64,000 nt of DNA from Norana najaformis (GCA_964023275.1 OZ029918.1:14826355-14890354); one strand, 5' to 3'. Shown: positions 25,355 through 37,864, counted from the stretch's first letter. Notes: generated by a model from the sequence alone, not told the origin. Translations and numbers: made by a program.

Positions 25355-25645
25355 TCGTAATCGTAATCGTAATCGTAAACTCGAGATTTCTACAGCACAC
25401 AAAGAAAGCTAAGTCGCGGGAACCAGCTTATTCGCAGGTGCTCAGTCAAAACAAATCGATATGCAAGAAGGATCAGGTTCGCTTCCAAGTCAAGATCCAA
25501 GGGTCATGCAGGCAGACAATCAGATGGCTACGGTAGATGGTGTTTGGAATTGGAGCGGTAAAATAGATAAGGGGATGAGGATGAATCAGGATAGGATTTG
25601 TGGAAGATGAGCGTTTTTAATATTGAGTGAAAGACCCGCAAATAC
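25355..25645 (-). mobile_element. LINE 3' tail remnant (long type)
   Basis: Starts with a (CGTAAT)n-like run and CTCGAGATTTCTACAGC, then matches the copy at 11285-11520 over most of its length, including GGTGTTTGGAATTGGAGCGG and GAATCAGGATAGGATTTGTG. It keeps the stretch deleted in that copy (AACCAGCTTATTCGCAGGTG). No coding part is visible. Confidence 0.6.
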
Positions 25646-26957
25646 CGGATCACTACCGATTGTGGCTGTATTTCGTTTAGGCCTATTTGTATCTAGGGCT
25701 ATTTGTATCTAGGGCTATCACGGGGGCCTTAAAGGACGTGCCACCAATCCAAACGAGAAGGAGTGCTGAAGAATTTCACCCAATAATTTCAATGTAGAAT
25801 GAGCAGCGTTAAGGCTACACGGTCGCTATGGGAAAATGTGTACGTTTACAGTTAGGAAATAGCCTACATAGATTAGGCCTTTGCGAAGTGCTCTTTGTAC
25901 AGCATATACGCCCACTGTTGCCCCCAGAGGCTATCATGTATATAGTTGCAGATTTTTAGCTGTTCATATTTACGTGTATAACCACCATACCACGCATATA
26001 TTATGTATATATGGTGTATATATAACCCTGATATATATGCGTATATATAATGGTACAATCAGCACATGTTTGGCTAAGCAGATGAGCAACTTAAAATCTG
26101 TCAATTAGTTCAGTCAAGGTAATCGCTAAAGCTAATACAGGTATGGGGCAGATTATACAGTATAGGCCTACGCACATGTCCATGTAGCTTACAGCTGGCT
26201 CTAAAAATTCGCAGCTGATTAGAGGACGACAGTAGCTTCTGTGCACTCATTTTATCAGCCTGTACACAAGCGTACACACGTAAGACATACGAAATGTGTG
26301 CCACAAGTGCGAGGGCGCAAATTTATCAGATAATTTGTTTTATGTGTGGCTGATTGGGGCCGAGGTGATGCTTGTTGCCCCGGGGTTCGATCTGGCTCGG
26401 TATGTTATCTTAGATGGGTACAATTAGTGGTTTATGGGTAGAGGGCAATGGCTGCCCTCTTGCAGTGTACATTGTGCTACCCTCTAGGGCTTGCCTGTAG
26501 AGACTCCTAGGCAATCTTGCGATATGCGGTTGGTATTTGCTAAGACGTTTAGCCCAGGATAATGGATGTCGTTTAGAACCTTCGTATCTACAGAAAGACG
26601 CTGAAGAAATCGCGGTGTCACGGTGTCATGTAACCTACAACCTCTTCTAAGGTCGAGGATATTAGATGGGTGGATTGTTTCTCGTGGCTTTGAGGTGCAG
26701 CTTTGTACAGAAGTTGGCATCCAGTGGTGCATCAAAGATACAGTAGGGTATCGGACGAATGGGTTCGAGGAATCGGGGCATAATAAATTCTATTTTAGGG
26801 GTGTTGTCAAAAATGTGGCACTGGGTACAAATTGCTTTCATAGCATTTGCCTCTAAGACTTGGGCTTTATATTTATACATTTGTATGTTTTATATATGTT
26901 TATCTTATATGTGGTTTCATTAAATATCTGTTAATGAACTTTGTTTCAGTAGAGAAT

Positions 26958-29900
26958 ATGACAAAACAGCCTGGATCTGCAGGTGGGTCATCTGTAGCCA
27001 AAGCGGGTAACAGTAGCTCTGTTGTTCCATCTCCTCCATCTCTCAAAGTGGATATTCCTCTTTCTCCTCCGAACAATTCCACAGTCGGAGGATTCGAATC
27101 CACCGCTAAAGCCAGAAACGATCTCCATTTTGGTTCGTCGACAGCCGCTGTACTGGATTCGAATCCCAACGAGACGTTCGTGTTGACCGACAGGAAAGTT
27201 GCGTTGCCAGTTAAGGCTTCCGACCGGAGTTCCGGGTTCGATTCTTATCCTCTTGGACCGAAAGAAAGTCAAGTTTTGGCTTGTGTGAATCTGGCGGCGG
27301 CTTCCACTCCCCTGAAGCCGAGTATGGGAGTGGCTGGAAGTATCTATACAAGAAGGAGAGGTTCGAATAACTTACATGGTGAAGGCGAATCGAAAACCCA
27401 GGAAATAGACGAGACCCCGGTTAAGGTAAGGGTATCACTCACTAATGCTAGTTGTCAGCGATTGTGAGGGGTATTTTAACGGTGTTATATATAGATAGGC
27501 CTGCATGTGCGTATATATTTGCTATGACAAATACTTAAATACATATTCTTGTCACTTACATAACGTCAAACCAGAAGTCTGTTACTGGTGCTATAAATCG
27601 CAAATCGGTTTGAAATGTCCAGTCTTATCATTCAAGTGATTGGATAGTGATAGTTCATTAGGCTAAAATCGCTGTAATTGAGGTCCTACTGTAGTACAAA
27701 GCTTGCGCAGCAACCATTTTAGACATTCTCTCAGTGACAGCCGAGTAGAAATTCGTCTTGTTGTCTAACCTCTGCGTCGACCGTTTCGAATCCCATTGCA
27801 ACCAACAGTGAACCAGATATTCGCTTGTTAGACTGCTAGTGATAATTACCAAAAGAGCCTTTAAGAGTGGCCATGTATAACCGTCTCTTTAATAGACTAT
27901 AACTGACAGGTTCCGGCAGGTATGCCAATGATGTCAATCGGTCGGCCAGAGTCCCGGCCGAGAGGAAGTAGCCAGCCAAAGAACCGGACTGGGGGGAGAT
28001 ACAAGAAGATTCTGGGGAAGGCCTTTAAGAAGGCCAGATGCAGCGACGGACGAGGATGATTCATATTAGAACCAGGAGAAGATCGGAGAAGATAGTTCGA
28101 GAGGCTTGGATCGGGACAGGATTGTTAACGTAAATTACACTGCTTTATCAGCAGGTTTTAAGCACGCGTTTATATAGAAAATTTCCACGAGTCATCAGGC
28201 TGCTGATTTTTTAAAGTCGGTTGATCAGTCGTTTTATCTGACTTGACGAGTTTATCTGTCTTCCTGGTCGAGAATTAAACTATATGCCATTTCTGGCCAT
28301 GCATTCCCTCGCTTTGACCAACTTTTCTAAACACCACTGATGAGATAATATGAGTAGGAGACAGGTTTTCAAACCTTTGTCGACCGTTCTCCCGCTGAAT
28401 CCTGCGTTTAACGTCCGATGCATCAGGCAGAGTTGACGAATTTTCGAGAAAATATGTTCAGCTGTTGGACTGCTATTGTTGTGCTTCCGCCGCAGATAGC
28501 AGATCCTGCAACCTTATGCCTAGGCATCTGAAGACTGCTTTCATATGACGGTGTCTAATAAATTACCAAATCTTTCCAGATGTATACATTCTACTGGTCA
28601 AGCCGACCAATTGGTAATTGAATTATGACAAGCTGTCTCACCGTGTCTCAAGTGTGTGGGAGAGCCTGTCAATGGAAAGTATGCCATCTGTCGAGCATAA
28701 TTCGCCATCGGATGAGTAACGAATTGGAACATCAATTAGGCTGGCGAAGAAAGACTCCCAGAAGTACTTACAAGGCTCGCTGGTTCGCTGAGTCTCATAG
28801 AATGTGCCATGCTTAGCTGAGTCACATGGCATATCTCATGGTTGGCTGAATCTTATGCAGTGTCTCATGGTTGACAGAGGCTCAAGGAATGTCTTATAGC
28901 TGGCTGAGTCTAATGAAAAGAAAAGCCTCATGGTTGGCCGAGTCTCATGGAATGTCGTATAGTCGGTTGAGTCTCCATGGAATTTTCATAACTGGCTAAG
29001 TCTCATGGAATGTCGGATGGGTGGTTGATTCTTATGGAATATCAAACTAAAGATGGTTTGCTTATGTGACGAGCTGTCCTGTCACTGCATTTAGTTTGGA
29101 AAAAGCCATTGCGACAGAATGGCTCTAATAGAAATTAACCAGTAGATTTTCGCTCAACAGCTGCTACAAGCTGCAGTGTGTCGGCTACGTTTATAGAGTC
29201 CGACCTGAGATAGCGTGGGCTGTGCTATCTGCTATAGACATGAGTGTCACTGTGTGTTGCTGGCGCCTTGTAAATAGTGTTTTTAGAAATTTTCAAGGCA
29301 AATACACGTGAAAGAAACAGAGGCATCGATCGGTTGGCTGGTATTCAAATAGGCTGGCCTAATTTCTGAATACTGTGTACTATAGCAGTACATAAAGCCC
29401 GTTCGAATCGGATACGCTTCTCATCAGGGAGCTATTTTCGATGCATTGCCTTGCTGTGCCAGTGTTGTGACCCTCTCCAGTCTTCTGCATTATCACAAAT
29501 AAACTGGGCATACTTAATAAGTGACATTTAAGATAAATTATGCAGTATGTTTAGCGTGCATTGTACTTGCATAGCTTACAGCACCTACATTTAAAGCGCC
29601 TGTGACAGGCTCCTTAAGATTCGTCATGCAATTTTGTTACATTACTTTTACGTTGATTAGATTAGAGATGAGCTTACTTTACATAACAGTGCATTAGATT
29701 AATCTCGATTGAGATGAATAAATGCTCTTGAATACATTATCCTTGGTTTCGCCCACACTTTGTGTCGAGAGTGCTTGTACAGTATGTTTAGCTATGTTTA
29801 GACATAGCTCATGAGGCGACCTTTGAGACACTTGACCGTTCGCTTGCAAGTGCGAGCGCTGTCGTATTGCTTTAGTGTATGTCTCAAGTAAACCTCTTAC

Positions 29901-32425
29901 GGCGAGCAACGTCTGGCGTGGGCTATAAGCTGCCTGCGAAGGAGGATAAGTGCGGCTGTTATGGTAATTAGAGTCTATGTCACTCATCAGATAATTGAAA
30001 ATGGATTCAGGAAGTGTAAGTGCCGACGCTGAATACTTCTTGCACTTTAGTCACTGAAGTTGCGAACTGCATGATGGTTGATTGACTGACACCCATACAC
30101 CTGGAATAGGGCCAATAAACCGCCTGGAAGAAAATGACCGTTTATTTAGAGAGCTTTAACTAATAATAAATACATGGTGATTAATTGGAGGGAAACTCGT
30201 CCACACTGCACTGCTTCCAACAGCTTCCAATCAATCTAGTCAGTGAGAGTGAGTCAGTGAGTTACTGAGCATTTAAGTCAATTGTTTGTTTAGTACAATA
30301 CATTGTTGAGAGAATTTGTACATCGGTACTAATTTATAGCAAATTGTTTGTAGGATTATTAAGTAGGTCTATACTGATTTGTTGGGAACATTTATGAGCC
30401 AAGATAATTTTAGGAAATTAATTTTATGCAGGACATGGGAGTTTTTGTGTTTTGCTTTTTACGTGAGGTGCGGAATTTAATTATTCGTGGTTATACAATG
30501 TTGTAAATCCAACACTAGTGAATATTTCTCGAAATTGTTTTATGTGCCAGTTATGAAACAAAACGTTGCACTTTGAGGCACATCTGTGTCTATTAATTGT
30601 CACGTTTGCTTTTGAATTTTACTTATTTTCAGTATAATAGGCCCTTTTTAACATACTCTTTTACTTATTTTTATTATTCAATGTTTTCTTGCTTGTTAAA
30701 ACTGTCTACATTAAACTTGAATGAATCCGCAATATATTAAGTGTTTTATCTTTTGCTTAGGACGCCCCGTCACGTTTTGTCACGAGGGCTGAATTCTACA
30801 CCTCGCCGCCACATGTTTCAAAGACGAAGCAGTCGTGCGATAATTACGAACAACGAAAATCCATTTCCGCCATGACACCCCACCTGTTGGATCAGCACAG
30901 GTACCAGGGTTCTGTCAATTCCAGTTGTCAAGATCTCAGGGTCAGATCTCAAGAACTTCCCACTTCCTCGTTCTCAACATCAGCTAATGGCAGCAGCTGT
31001 GGGCGCAGAATCGAGCAGGGGCCTGTACACAACACAAACACTGGTAGACAAGGTGAAACCCCTTACGCCGATATACGTCATGCTCAGAGCACGCCGACGA
31101 CCAGACACTGTCAACCGTCTGCTGCAGATCTACAGGAGATCTACACAGCGCCGGCACTCGGGCACTTTAAGAGATCCTCCAATGATCAAATCCAGATCTT
31201 CTCCCCATCCGGTAAACACTGTAAGACCACGCCTTTGAATCCTCAGCAAGATGTGGCTTTCGTTAATTACAGTCAAACGCCTAATTCGAATCGTCAACCT
31301 GTCCAGGATTCTGCGTCTGGTAAATGCTATGCGACTCCTCAGCACATGCAGCAGTCGTTGTACCGCGGGGCTTCAGCGCGCTTTCCCGATCGCCATACAC
31401 CAGCTGGAGTCCATGCGCGTCAGAATTCAGTCCACGTGGGATTTTCGGCGGCTGAACTGACCGGTCCAGGTCATTTATCTCTAGCTCCAGAGCGGTGCAG
31501 CACTTGTCAGAACCTCCCTCAAGAACTTGGTGAGCTGCGCTCAAAACTCCGCACCATAGAACGCCAGCTGAACGAGAAAGAATATGAAACAATTCACCTT
31601 CGTGAGACGATGGAGCGAAACGAAAAGGCCATTCTTCAGTCGTTGGAAGAGATGAGAAGAAAGAGTGACGTCGAATCTTCCACTCTAAAGAGAGACTTCG
31701 AGAATTACCTGCGAGTTCAGCTTCAGAATTCATTTCGCAACGAGGATGCTCTTCGACAACACATTGCGATGTTGACTCAGGAAAACGCCCAGCTGCAGGA
31801 CCGCGTGACGACGTTGAAGTCACAGCGGGAAGAGTTTGCGACGAGATGCATCCGTGCGGAGTGGCAGTTCGAGAGGACCAAGAGGAACGTCAAGGACCTG
31901 ACACGTGAACTGAATCAGCGTAAAAGAGAAACGGTAGGAGTGCTTTACGCAGGAGCTATGGACGAACATGAGCCGTATCCAGTTCAGTATACTTCTCCAA
32001 CAGCCGCAGATCATCGGAGTTGCGTCGGAATCCGAACTTGGAAGTCTGAGGACGATATGAAGAGCCTTGACTATAGAGAAGTTGACAGAAGACCATGCTG
32101 GAACACCGAACTAGAGCAGTCGAGCGACGATCTACAGAGGAGAAGGAGGATCAGAAATGAAGATTCTACGACGGCCGAGTGCGTCCAGCTGCTTCAGGGG
32201 GAGCTGCAGAAGACGAGGAATGAGATGGAACGCTGCCGAAGAGAGTTTGAGGAGGAGCGAAGCCGGTGGGAGGAGGAGAAGAGCAAAGTGCTCAGCTACC
32301 AGCGATTTCTCCAAATGAATTATCTCCAGCTACTGAACGGAAGGGGCGTCACTGCGACGGACGCTGAAGAGCGAAGTGCCTCTGGACATAAGCTGAACGC
32401 CATCATCGAAGAAGAATCACTATGA
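26958..32425 (+). CDS. LZTS/N4BP3-like coiled-coil protein (FEZ1 domain)
   Basis: Two exons: 26958-27425 (acceptor TTTGTTTCAG ending at 26949, donor AAG/GTAAGG) and 30761-32425 (acceptor TTTTGCTTAG, TGA stop). They join in phase 0 to give about 710 residues. ATG 26958 is chosen because it is the first Met after the acceptor; the frame is open upstream, so a longer N-terminus from another exon is possible. Residues 1-400 are Ser/Pro/Gln-rich and look disordered. About 402-546 form a coiled coil starting with a CxxC (CSTCQNL) and including LNEKEYETIHLRETMERNE and LRQHIAMLTQENAQLQDRV. A second coil at about 629-683 contains EEEKSKVLSYQRFLQMNYLQ, close to the signature near the C-terminus of LZTS and N4BP3 proteins. 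Such proteins act at synapses, centrosomes or in Wnt and ubiquitin-ligase adaptor roles; the role here is unknown. Which paralogue it represents cannot be told. Confidence 0.82.
28123..28235 (+). repeat. Segment related to LTR-like repeat at 54059
   Basis: TGTTAACGTAAATTACACTGC and what follows resembles 54059-54170 over about 110 bp: both have CTGCTT-nnTCAGCA, GCGTTT, AGAAA(A)TTTCCA and TTGATCA words. It lies inside the intron of the LZTS-like gene. It may be a truncated LTR or another dispersed repeat. Confidence 0.4.
28779..29045. repeat. 29-bp tandem repeat array
   Basis: About nine diverged copies of a 29-bp unit with consensus near TCTCATGGAATGTCTTATAG followed by TTGGCTGAG. One unit carries a 5-bp insertion near 28917. 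The array lies within the large intron of the LZTS-like gene. No protein is supported from it. Confidence 0.85.
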
Positions 32426-32594
32426 TGTCGACTATGATCTCGATCTCACACAGAAACGCAAACCGTTTCGTCAGAAATGCAGTGCAGCGGTAAACTATGC
32501 ATTGTCATTTCGGACCTTTGAAACCACCACGATCATCGAGGGAACAATTGTCTCTTTGCAGCACTGTACTGTAAAAGTGGCCGCATTTATATGT

Positions 32595-32632
32595 ATATAT
32601 ATACATATATATATACATATATATATATATAG
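32595..32632. repeat. TATATACATATA simple repeat
   Basis: Short AT-rich tract about 170 bp downstream of the LZTS-like stop codon, possibly in its 3' untranslated region. Confidence 0.7.
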
Positions 32633-33749
32633 CATTTGTAAAATGTTAGCGTTTGATCCAGTTTCTTGGTGTCGAACGATATGCAGAAATGAGAACGAGC
32701 AGCCACAGCCACGTAGATGCTTTCTACGAGAATCCAACCATGAATGACACTGTTTTAAGTTTTACTTATCAGAGACAGATATTATCATACCATTTTCATG
32801 CATGCATTGGGGCAGAATGCTAACGCTGACGGCTTTCATCGTCCTTCTCCACCAAAGGTGATTTGAATTCCAGTACGTCACACGTGAGTTTCGACCACTT
32901 AGCACATGGAATGCGTTGCAAAGTTGTAGCTGCGCATCAATAGACAGACACAACGGGTCAAAGATTGCACCTCCGATGACTAGATCTGTGAAGTGCAACG
33001 TGAGCTTGGCACCTGCTTGAGGTAGTTCTAACCTGAGCAACACTGCCTCGGCATTGCCGTGCTCTGCCTCAATTGGAAATGCTCTATTCTCAGCCTTACG
33101 ATGTTTCATATATAAAACTGTTGCATTGAATGTTTGTGTGATTGCGTTGCCTTATCTTACGTAATCTTATCATAGGCCTATTTCCTACCTTTCTTTGCCT
33201 TGCCTTAGGACTACCTTACCTTACCGTTCTGTACGATGATGATGCAGTGCGTCAACCGGCCATCTTAAATCAAACTCTTCTTAGGCCTACTTGTCTTTTG
33301 TCTTACTTCCGTGATAGTTGCGTAAAGTAAAGCTGTTAGCATCAGTTGGATAAATTTGCAAGTAGTCGCATATACATGTACCTGTGCAGGTACATGTATA
33401 AGTACATAGTTCCATCGGTTCGAATCCCGTCGACTGACACTTTGGAAGATCGTCGACATTGTTGTTGTGTCATATTCCTAGGTTTTCTCTTTTCTTCAGG
33501 AGAAAAGGTCCTGCCGACGTTCACGGTTGTGAGTACTACCAAGTGAAACCTGAATGTTTTCTTAGCTGGTGTAACGAAATCGTGAATAAAGGTAACGCAA
33601 GGTAATGAGGGTGTCGTTAACTGTACGCAGGGCAACTGATCTTTTGACCATGATTAGTGAATCCTCAATAATGGAATAATTACACTCGTGCTTATTCAGT
33701 TTTCTACCTTAATTATGGACCACCAATAACCTGGAATAAGCCTGGACCA
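32633..33749. other. Non-coding region after the LZTS-like gene
   Basis: No gene is supported. Contains a near-perfect palindrome at 33371-33400. The first AATAAA-like hexamer I see on the + strand is near 33583, far from the stop at 32425, so the true polyadenylation site is unclear. Confidence 0.4.
33371..33400. repeat. Perfect 14-bp palindrome with 2-bp spacer
   Basis: TATACATGTACCTG at 33371-33384, TG spacer, then the exact complement at 33387-33400. It could form a hairpin or be a dimeric binding site. No function is evident. Confidence 0.85.
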
Positions 33750-34490
33750 TGGCATATTCGAAGGCATCCCGTAAAATCAGATGAGTAAAGGAAAGTCGTG
33801 ACGTGTAATAATAGGTCGTGACACTAGCCTTAATCAACTTTAAAATTTGTTGCAAACGCACTTCCCAATCACCTGGTTGAACAGCAATGTCATCAACATA
33901 AGGCTCAATTGAAATGTCACTGATAGTAAAACCGGAATTATCGCTTCAAAAAATTCGTCTTGAGTTTTTGCCATTCCAGTAGGGGACCCGAGTAATTCAG
34001 ACAGAGGCCATTATATGTATATGCTACAAAAACAGTTTTCCATTGGTCGGATTCTTTAACGAGACCAGTCCAATTTGCGCTGCGACAATCAAAAATATAA
34101 ATTAAATTTATTTTTCCAACCGTATTGAGTACTTTATTTACTACTGGTTACACGATATTTAAAATAAACAGGAAATGAATTTATATATCGGTAGTTAGAA
34201 GCAAGTCTTAAGAATCCATCCTTCTTCTTGACAATTACAAGTGGGCTTGCCATTCTGCTTGTTGACGCCTTGATGATATTTGATTGTAATATTTGGTTGA
34301 TATGGCTTTCAACTTCAGCTCGAAATATGAGTGGAATTCGATAAGCCATAAACTTCTTCTCACGAAATTCTGGCGGCTTCAGGACAATTTCATGTTCGAC
34401 CAAAGTACATAGTTCAGGTTGATCTAAAAACCTCTCTACGTACTTAGCCTACGATTCCTCGTTCAGCCGATAGACACATGGCGTGTTAAC
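33750..34490 (-). mobile_element. Ty3/gypsy-like reverse transcriptase remnant
   Basis: Minus-strand frames with stops and frameshifts give the gypsy RT series: a VEHEIVLKP block, ASPLVIVKKKDG, NYRYIN, then IFDCRSANWTGLVKESDQW, and the catalytic YVDDIAV around 33885-33910. The element is dead, and one frame stays open only over 34134-34403. A (CTTG)n/(CTTA)n tract at 34496-34556 interrupts the upstream side. The integrase part of a gypsy-like element lies at higher coordinates, that is upstream on this strand. Confidence 0.8.
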
Positions 34491-34495
34491 AAATG

Positions 34496-34556
34496 CCTTC
34501 CTTGCTTGCTTGCTTGCTTACTTACTTACTTACTTGCTTACTTACTTACTTACTTG
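34496..34556. repeat. (CTTG)n/(CTTA)n microsatellite
   Basis: CTTGCTTGCTTGCTTACTTAC-type tract lying between the RT part and the integrase part of the gypsy remnant. Confidence 0.9.
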
Positions 34557-34809
34557 GATAGACGTCGATCAACTGCTGCAGTTGTGTGGGAGTCAGATGT
34601 TTTATTTGTTCGTAGTCAAGATCAAACTTTTCTTTCTTCTCGGTAACATCAACATAGGCCTATACAGGTGATTCCGTAACTATTCCGAAAAGTCATCTTA
34701 TTCAACAATTAATTCACAACTTAGCGCTCGAGTGACATAAATTATCGTCTTGTTGGCATACACAGTTTGTTTGTCACTTTAAACCTTGTCCGCCAAATAA
34801 GAATATTTC

Positions 34810-34840
34810 GAACTTCCCTGCATGCACTGCAGGGAAGTTC
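34810..34840. repeat. 13-bp perfect hairpin
   Basis: GAACTTCCCTGCA at 34810-34822, a 5-base loop, then its exact complement at 34828-34840. It is embedded in the spacer of the gypsy-like remnant. Confidence 0.85.
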
Positions 34841-35059
34841 ATGCAATCTCGAAATTAACTTGTTTGTTGAGGTTGGATATAATACAATGCCAGTTTCTTC
34901 TGGTTCAAAGAATCTATCTTCTGGTTCAAAGGGTATATCTTCGGCGCTGCTGCTGTATTGATGGAGTTATTGTGATTGTTTTTCTTCGGAGTGATAGTCT
35001 GCAATGAATGGCGCTTTATCCAGGTTCTCTTTTAATTCCTTAAGACATTTAATTGGTTT

Positions 35060-35870
35060 TATTCTAATCCGTTAATTTATTTCGTTTGACCAGCTTCTCT
35101 TACAATAGTAAATGGATCTCAAGGTGTTCTTCCGTAAACCAACAAATATGGAACAATTCCTGTCGTAGCATTTGGTACCTAGTGTAATGCTGACCCTGTA
35201 AACTGAATTAACTGAAGCCATTGCCTCGGATTATCTATAAATACACGATTGTTCATTTTCTTGAATGGATGGTTCCGTCTTTCCACTAATCCTGCTGCTT
35301 CTGGATGTCCTGGATTGTTAATTCTGGAACTACAACCCACGAAGTTAACAAATTATCTCGTTAGACTAGCAGTAAAGTTGATTCTCTGATCGCTTGTGAC
35401 CACTGTCTGTACTCCAGCGTTTACAAACAATTCTATCAGTGCATCACATACTGTTTTTGCTGTCAGCGATTTCATGAAAAATACTGTAAGGCATCGAGTA
35501 CGAGTCTACAATACACAGACAACGCTTATGTCCAGCTGCTGAAATAGGATCAATCGGACCGATAACATCTATAGTTATACTTAGAAATGGTATGTCTTCT
35601 CGAGGTATTTGTGTGATAGGACTCTGTCCATCACAAAACATTTAGCTTTCAGCTGACACTTTTTACTTGACTTGCATAACTTCGCAATATCTTGTCGCAT
35701 CTTAGGTCATACAAAAAATGATTGGATTCTTTTTCTGGTCTTCTCTTCACCGATATGTCCACCAAAGGCAGATTCATGCGCTAACTCCATCCCTCGGATC
35801 CTCCTCACCTTTGGCAACACCAACTGAAATATCACGTGATCCAACATCTGATACCTTTTGTACAATAAGC
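35060..35870 (-). mobile_element. Ty3/gypsy-like integrase remnant
   Basis: Minus-strand frames, with shifts, give the N-terminal zinc region (FGGHIGEEKTRKRI-like and KLCKSSKKCQ around 35660-35770), then the core: ITIDVIGPI and RCLCIVDSYS (35500-35600), a DQ-NFT block near 35380, NPGHPEAAGLVERRN (about 35285-35330), and VPNATTGIVPYLLVYGR near 35120-35180. These are the usual gypsy integrase landmarks with the catalytic D, D and E positions visible. The copy is dead. The RT remnant of similar type lies downstream on the same strand, giving an IN then RT order. Confidence 0.8.
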
Positions 35871-36109
35871 CACACAAAATTTATAGTCATTCAGCTATTT
35901 TCTATTTTCAGCTATTTTAGCTATTTTCCATCATGGCTTCAGTAATTCATCTTTCCTTTGTTGCTCTTATCTGAGTAATGAATACCTTAATAGATGCGCA
36001 TATATTAACCTACTTTCGGGTTTCGAGATATTGTCCTCGCATCCATGTTTGTGATGAGTACTGGCTGACGACGGCAGCCACGAATAGCCAGCTGCCGTGT
36101 CATAGTCTT

Positions 36110-36640
36110 GGCCATTAGCCAATACATAGGCACAGACACAAGTGTATAAGCAGACAGACAGACACAGACACATGCTTACAGAGAAACACACAGAGTGCGA
36201 ATGAACGGAGGAGGTTAGGCGGGTTGGTTGAGCGGGAGGCCGAGGGGCCAACTGCTGTCTTTGTGGCGGTCATCATCATCACCAGGCATAGCTGGCCATC
36301 GACAACAGATGGTAGAATTCATAGACTTCCTGTCATCGTATTTGGACGCAAAGCCCGAATAGAGCCACCACCAGGAATACTGGAAACGTCAGCCACAAAC
36401 TCTGCTGACGACACTGAGCGATGATTGTATTGTGGTGCATCCGTGTACTTACTACGATGACGAAGTCCAAGTGCAGCTCTTGTGTGCTGAAGCATAGAAA
36501 CACGCACCCAAACACACATTCACCCACACGATAGAAGACCCACACAGGCATACAGACACACACGCACACACACACACACACGCACACAACGGAACACTTA
36601 CAAAGGCATAACAAACATAATAGGACACACAATGAAAGAC
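36110..36640. repeat. CAGA and (CA)n simple-repeat patches
   Basis: CAGACAGACAGACACAGACAC-like tract near 36150-36175 and a (CA)n tract near 36555-36590. No gene; minus-strand frames here are Cys/Val repeat artefacts. Confidence 0.8.
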
Positions 36641-37369
36641 TCGCATAGGCACAGCTGGCTGGCCTGGTTAAAGCGTACGTCGAGGAGCCTCATTAAGTGA
36701 GGATGCCGGTTATTTATCTATTTTCAGAGATTTTAATTTCAGACTATTGCTGTCCCTCCGCAGCGACCTTAAATGGCGTGGCAACCATTCAAGCGGGCAG
36801 CAGTGGTGAAGGATCTCACCAGATAAATTTATTGAAAAATAAGCAGGGTCGAGGCCACACTGTCGCTATAGGAAACCGTGTACATTTACATTTTAACTAA
36901 AAACGACACCCCCCACAAAGCCTTACAGAGAAAAACACACTGCCAGGTCATTGAACAGAACGTGTAGCGGTTGCTAGCGACGGCGACTATCAGACTCGTC
37001 TGCTGGACAGAGGCAGCGCCAGCAGCCAGACTGCCAGGCCGCCGCCGCAGCTGAAGCCTCCGCTACTGCTGCTGCCTCAGCTGCTTTGGATGCGGCGAAG
37101 GCAGCTGAACATAAGCTATGCGCCGTTTATATAGCGCGTATAGTTGTACACAACAGGTTCGTCTGTACAGTCGATCGCTGGCTGCGGCAGCCGGAAGGAT
37201 AGAGCGGGTGGTGTTGGAGGATGCGATGGAGGATGCCGTGTCGTTTGAGTCGATGAAGATGGAATTCGACAGCGATAGACAGAGCAACCTCTTCCGCGGA
37301 TAAATTTATGAATCGTTGTCTTGTCGTGATTAAAAAGGATTTCGCTGAATCCAATGTATGTTAGACCAA

Positions 37370-37462
37370 AGACATCGTCGTCGTCATCACCAATGCCATC
37401 ACCATCATCTCAGTCACCGCCATCATCATCATCATCATCGTCGTCATCATCATCATCATCAT
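37370..37462. repeat. (CATCAT)n / (TCG)n triplet repeat
   Basis: Tract of CATCAT and TCGTCG triplets; the Ser-rich frame over it is a repeat artefact. The region 36640-37370 upstream holds no supported gene. Confidence 0.85.
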
Positions 37463-37766
37463 CCTTGTCATGTTCGTATCGTTATCCTACGTCCGATTGC
37501 AATTGTGGCCTGCAAAGGCTAACGTTCACTAGCATATTTCGTTTATATCTACATTATGTAGTGCCGGTTTAATGAAACTCGTCTGCGATTTATACAACGT
37601 GAAACCAGGATGATTTATAAGGACAAAGATTTTCAGCCACTGAGAAATCAAAGCGCTAGACAAAAGGTTTGGTTTTTACGATGAATTGTTAAAGTACATG
37701 TAAAAAGTGAGATACGACAGTTTTACGCGAAGAGCTTAACAGTGTTTTTGTACAGTGATTTGTTAA

Positions 37767-37768
<2 letters not shown>

Positions 37769-37864
<96 letters not shown>

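Larger units (their letters stand above)
22398..26940. other. Non-coding region with simple repeats
   Basis: No gene is supported between the EF-hand gene and the LZTS-like gene. It contains the CATC/CTGC repeat tracts (23718-24275), a G-rich GAGGGGA stretch (25140-25210), a LINE tail at 25355, and AT-rich TATATA tracts (25980-26050). A possible pol III B-box-like GGGGTTCGATC occurs near 26382, without a convincing A-box. Confidence 0.5.

Noticed and set aside
31281-31823. 180-codon minus-strand open frame
   Set aside because: Shadow of the LZTS-like coding exon on the other strand.
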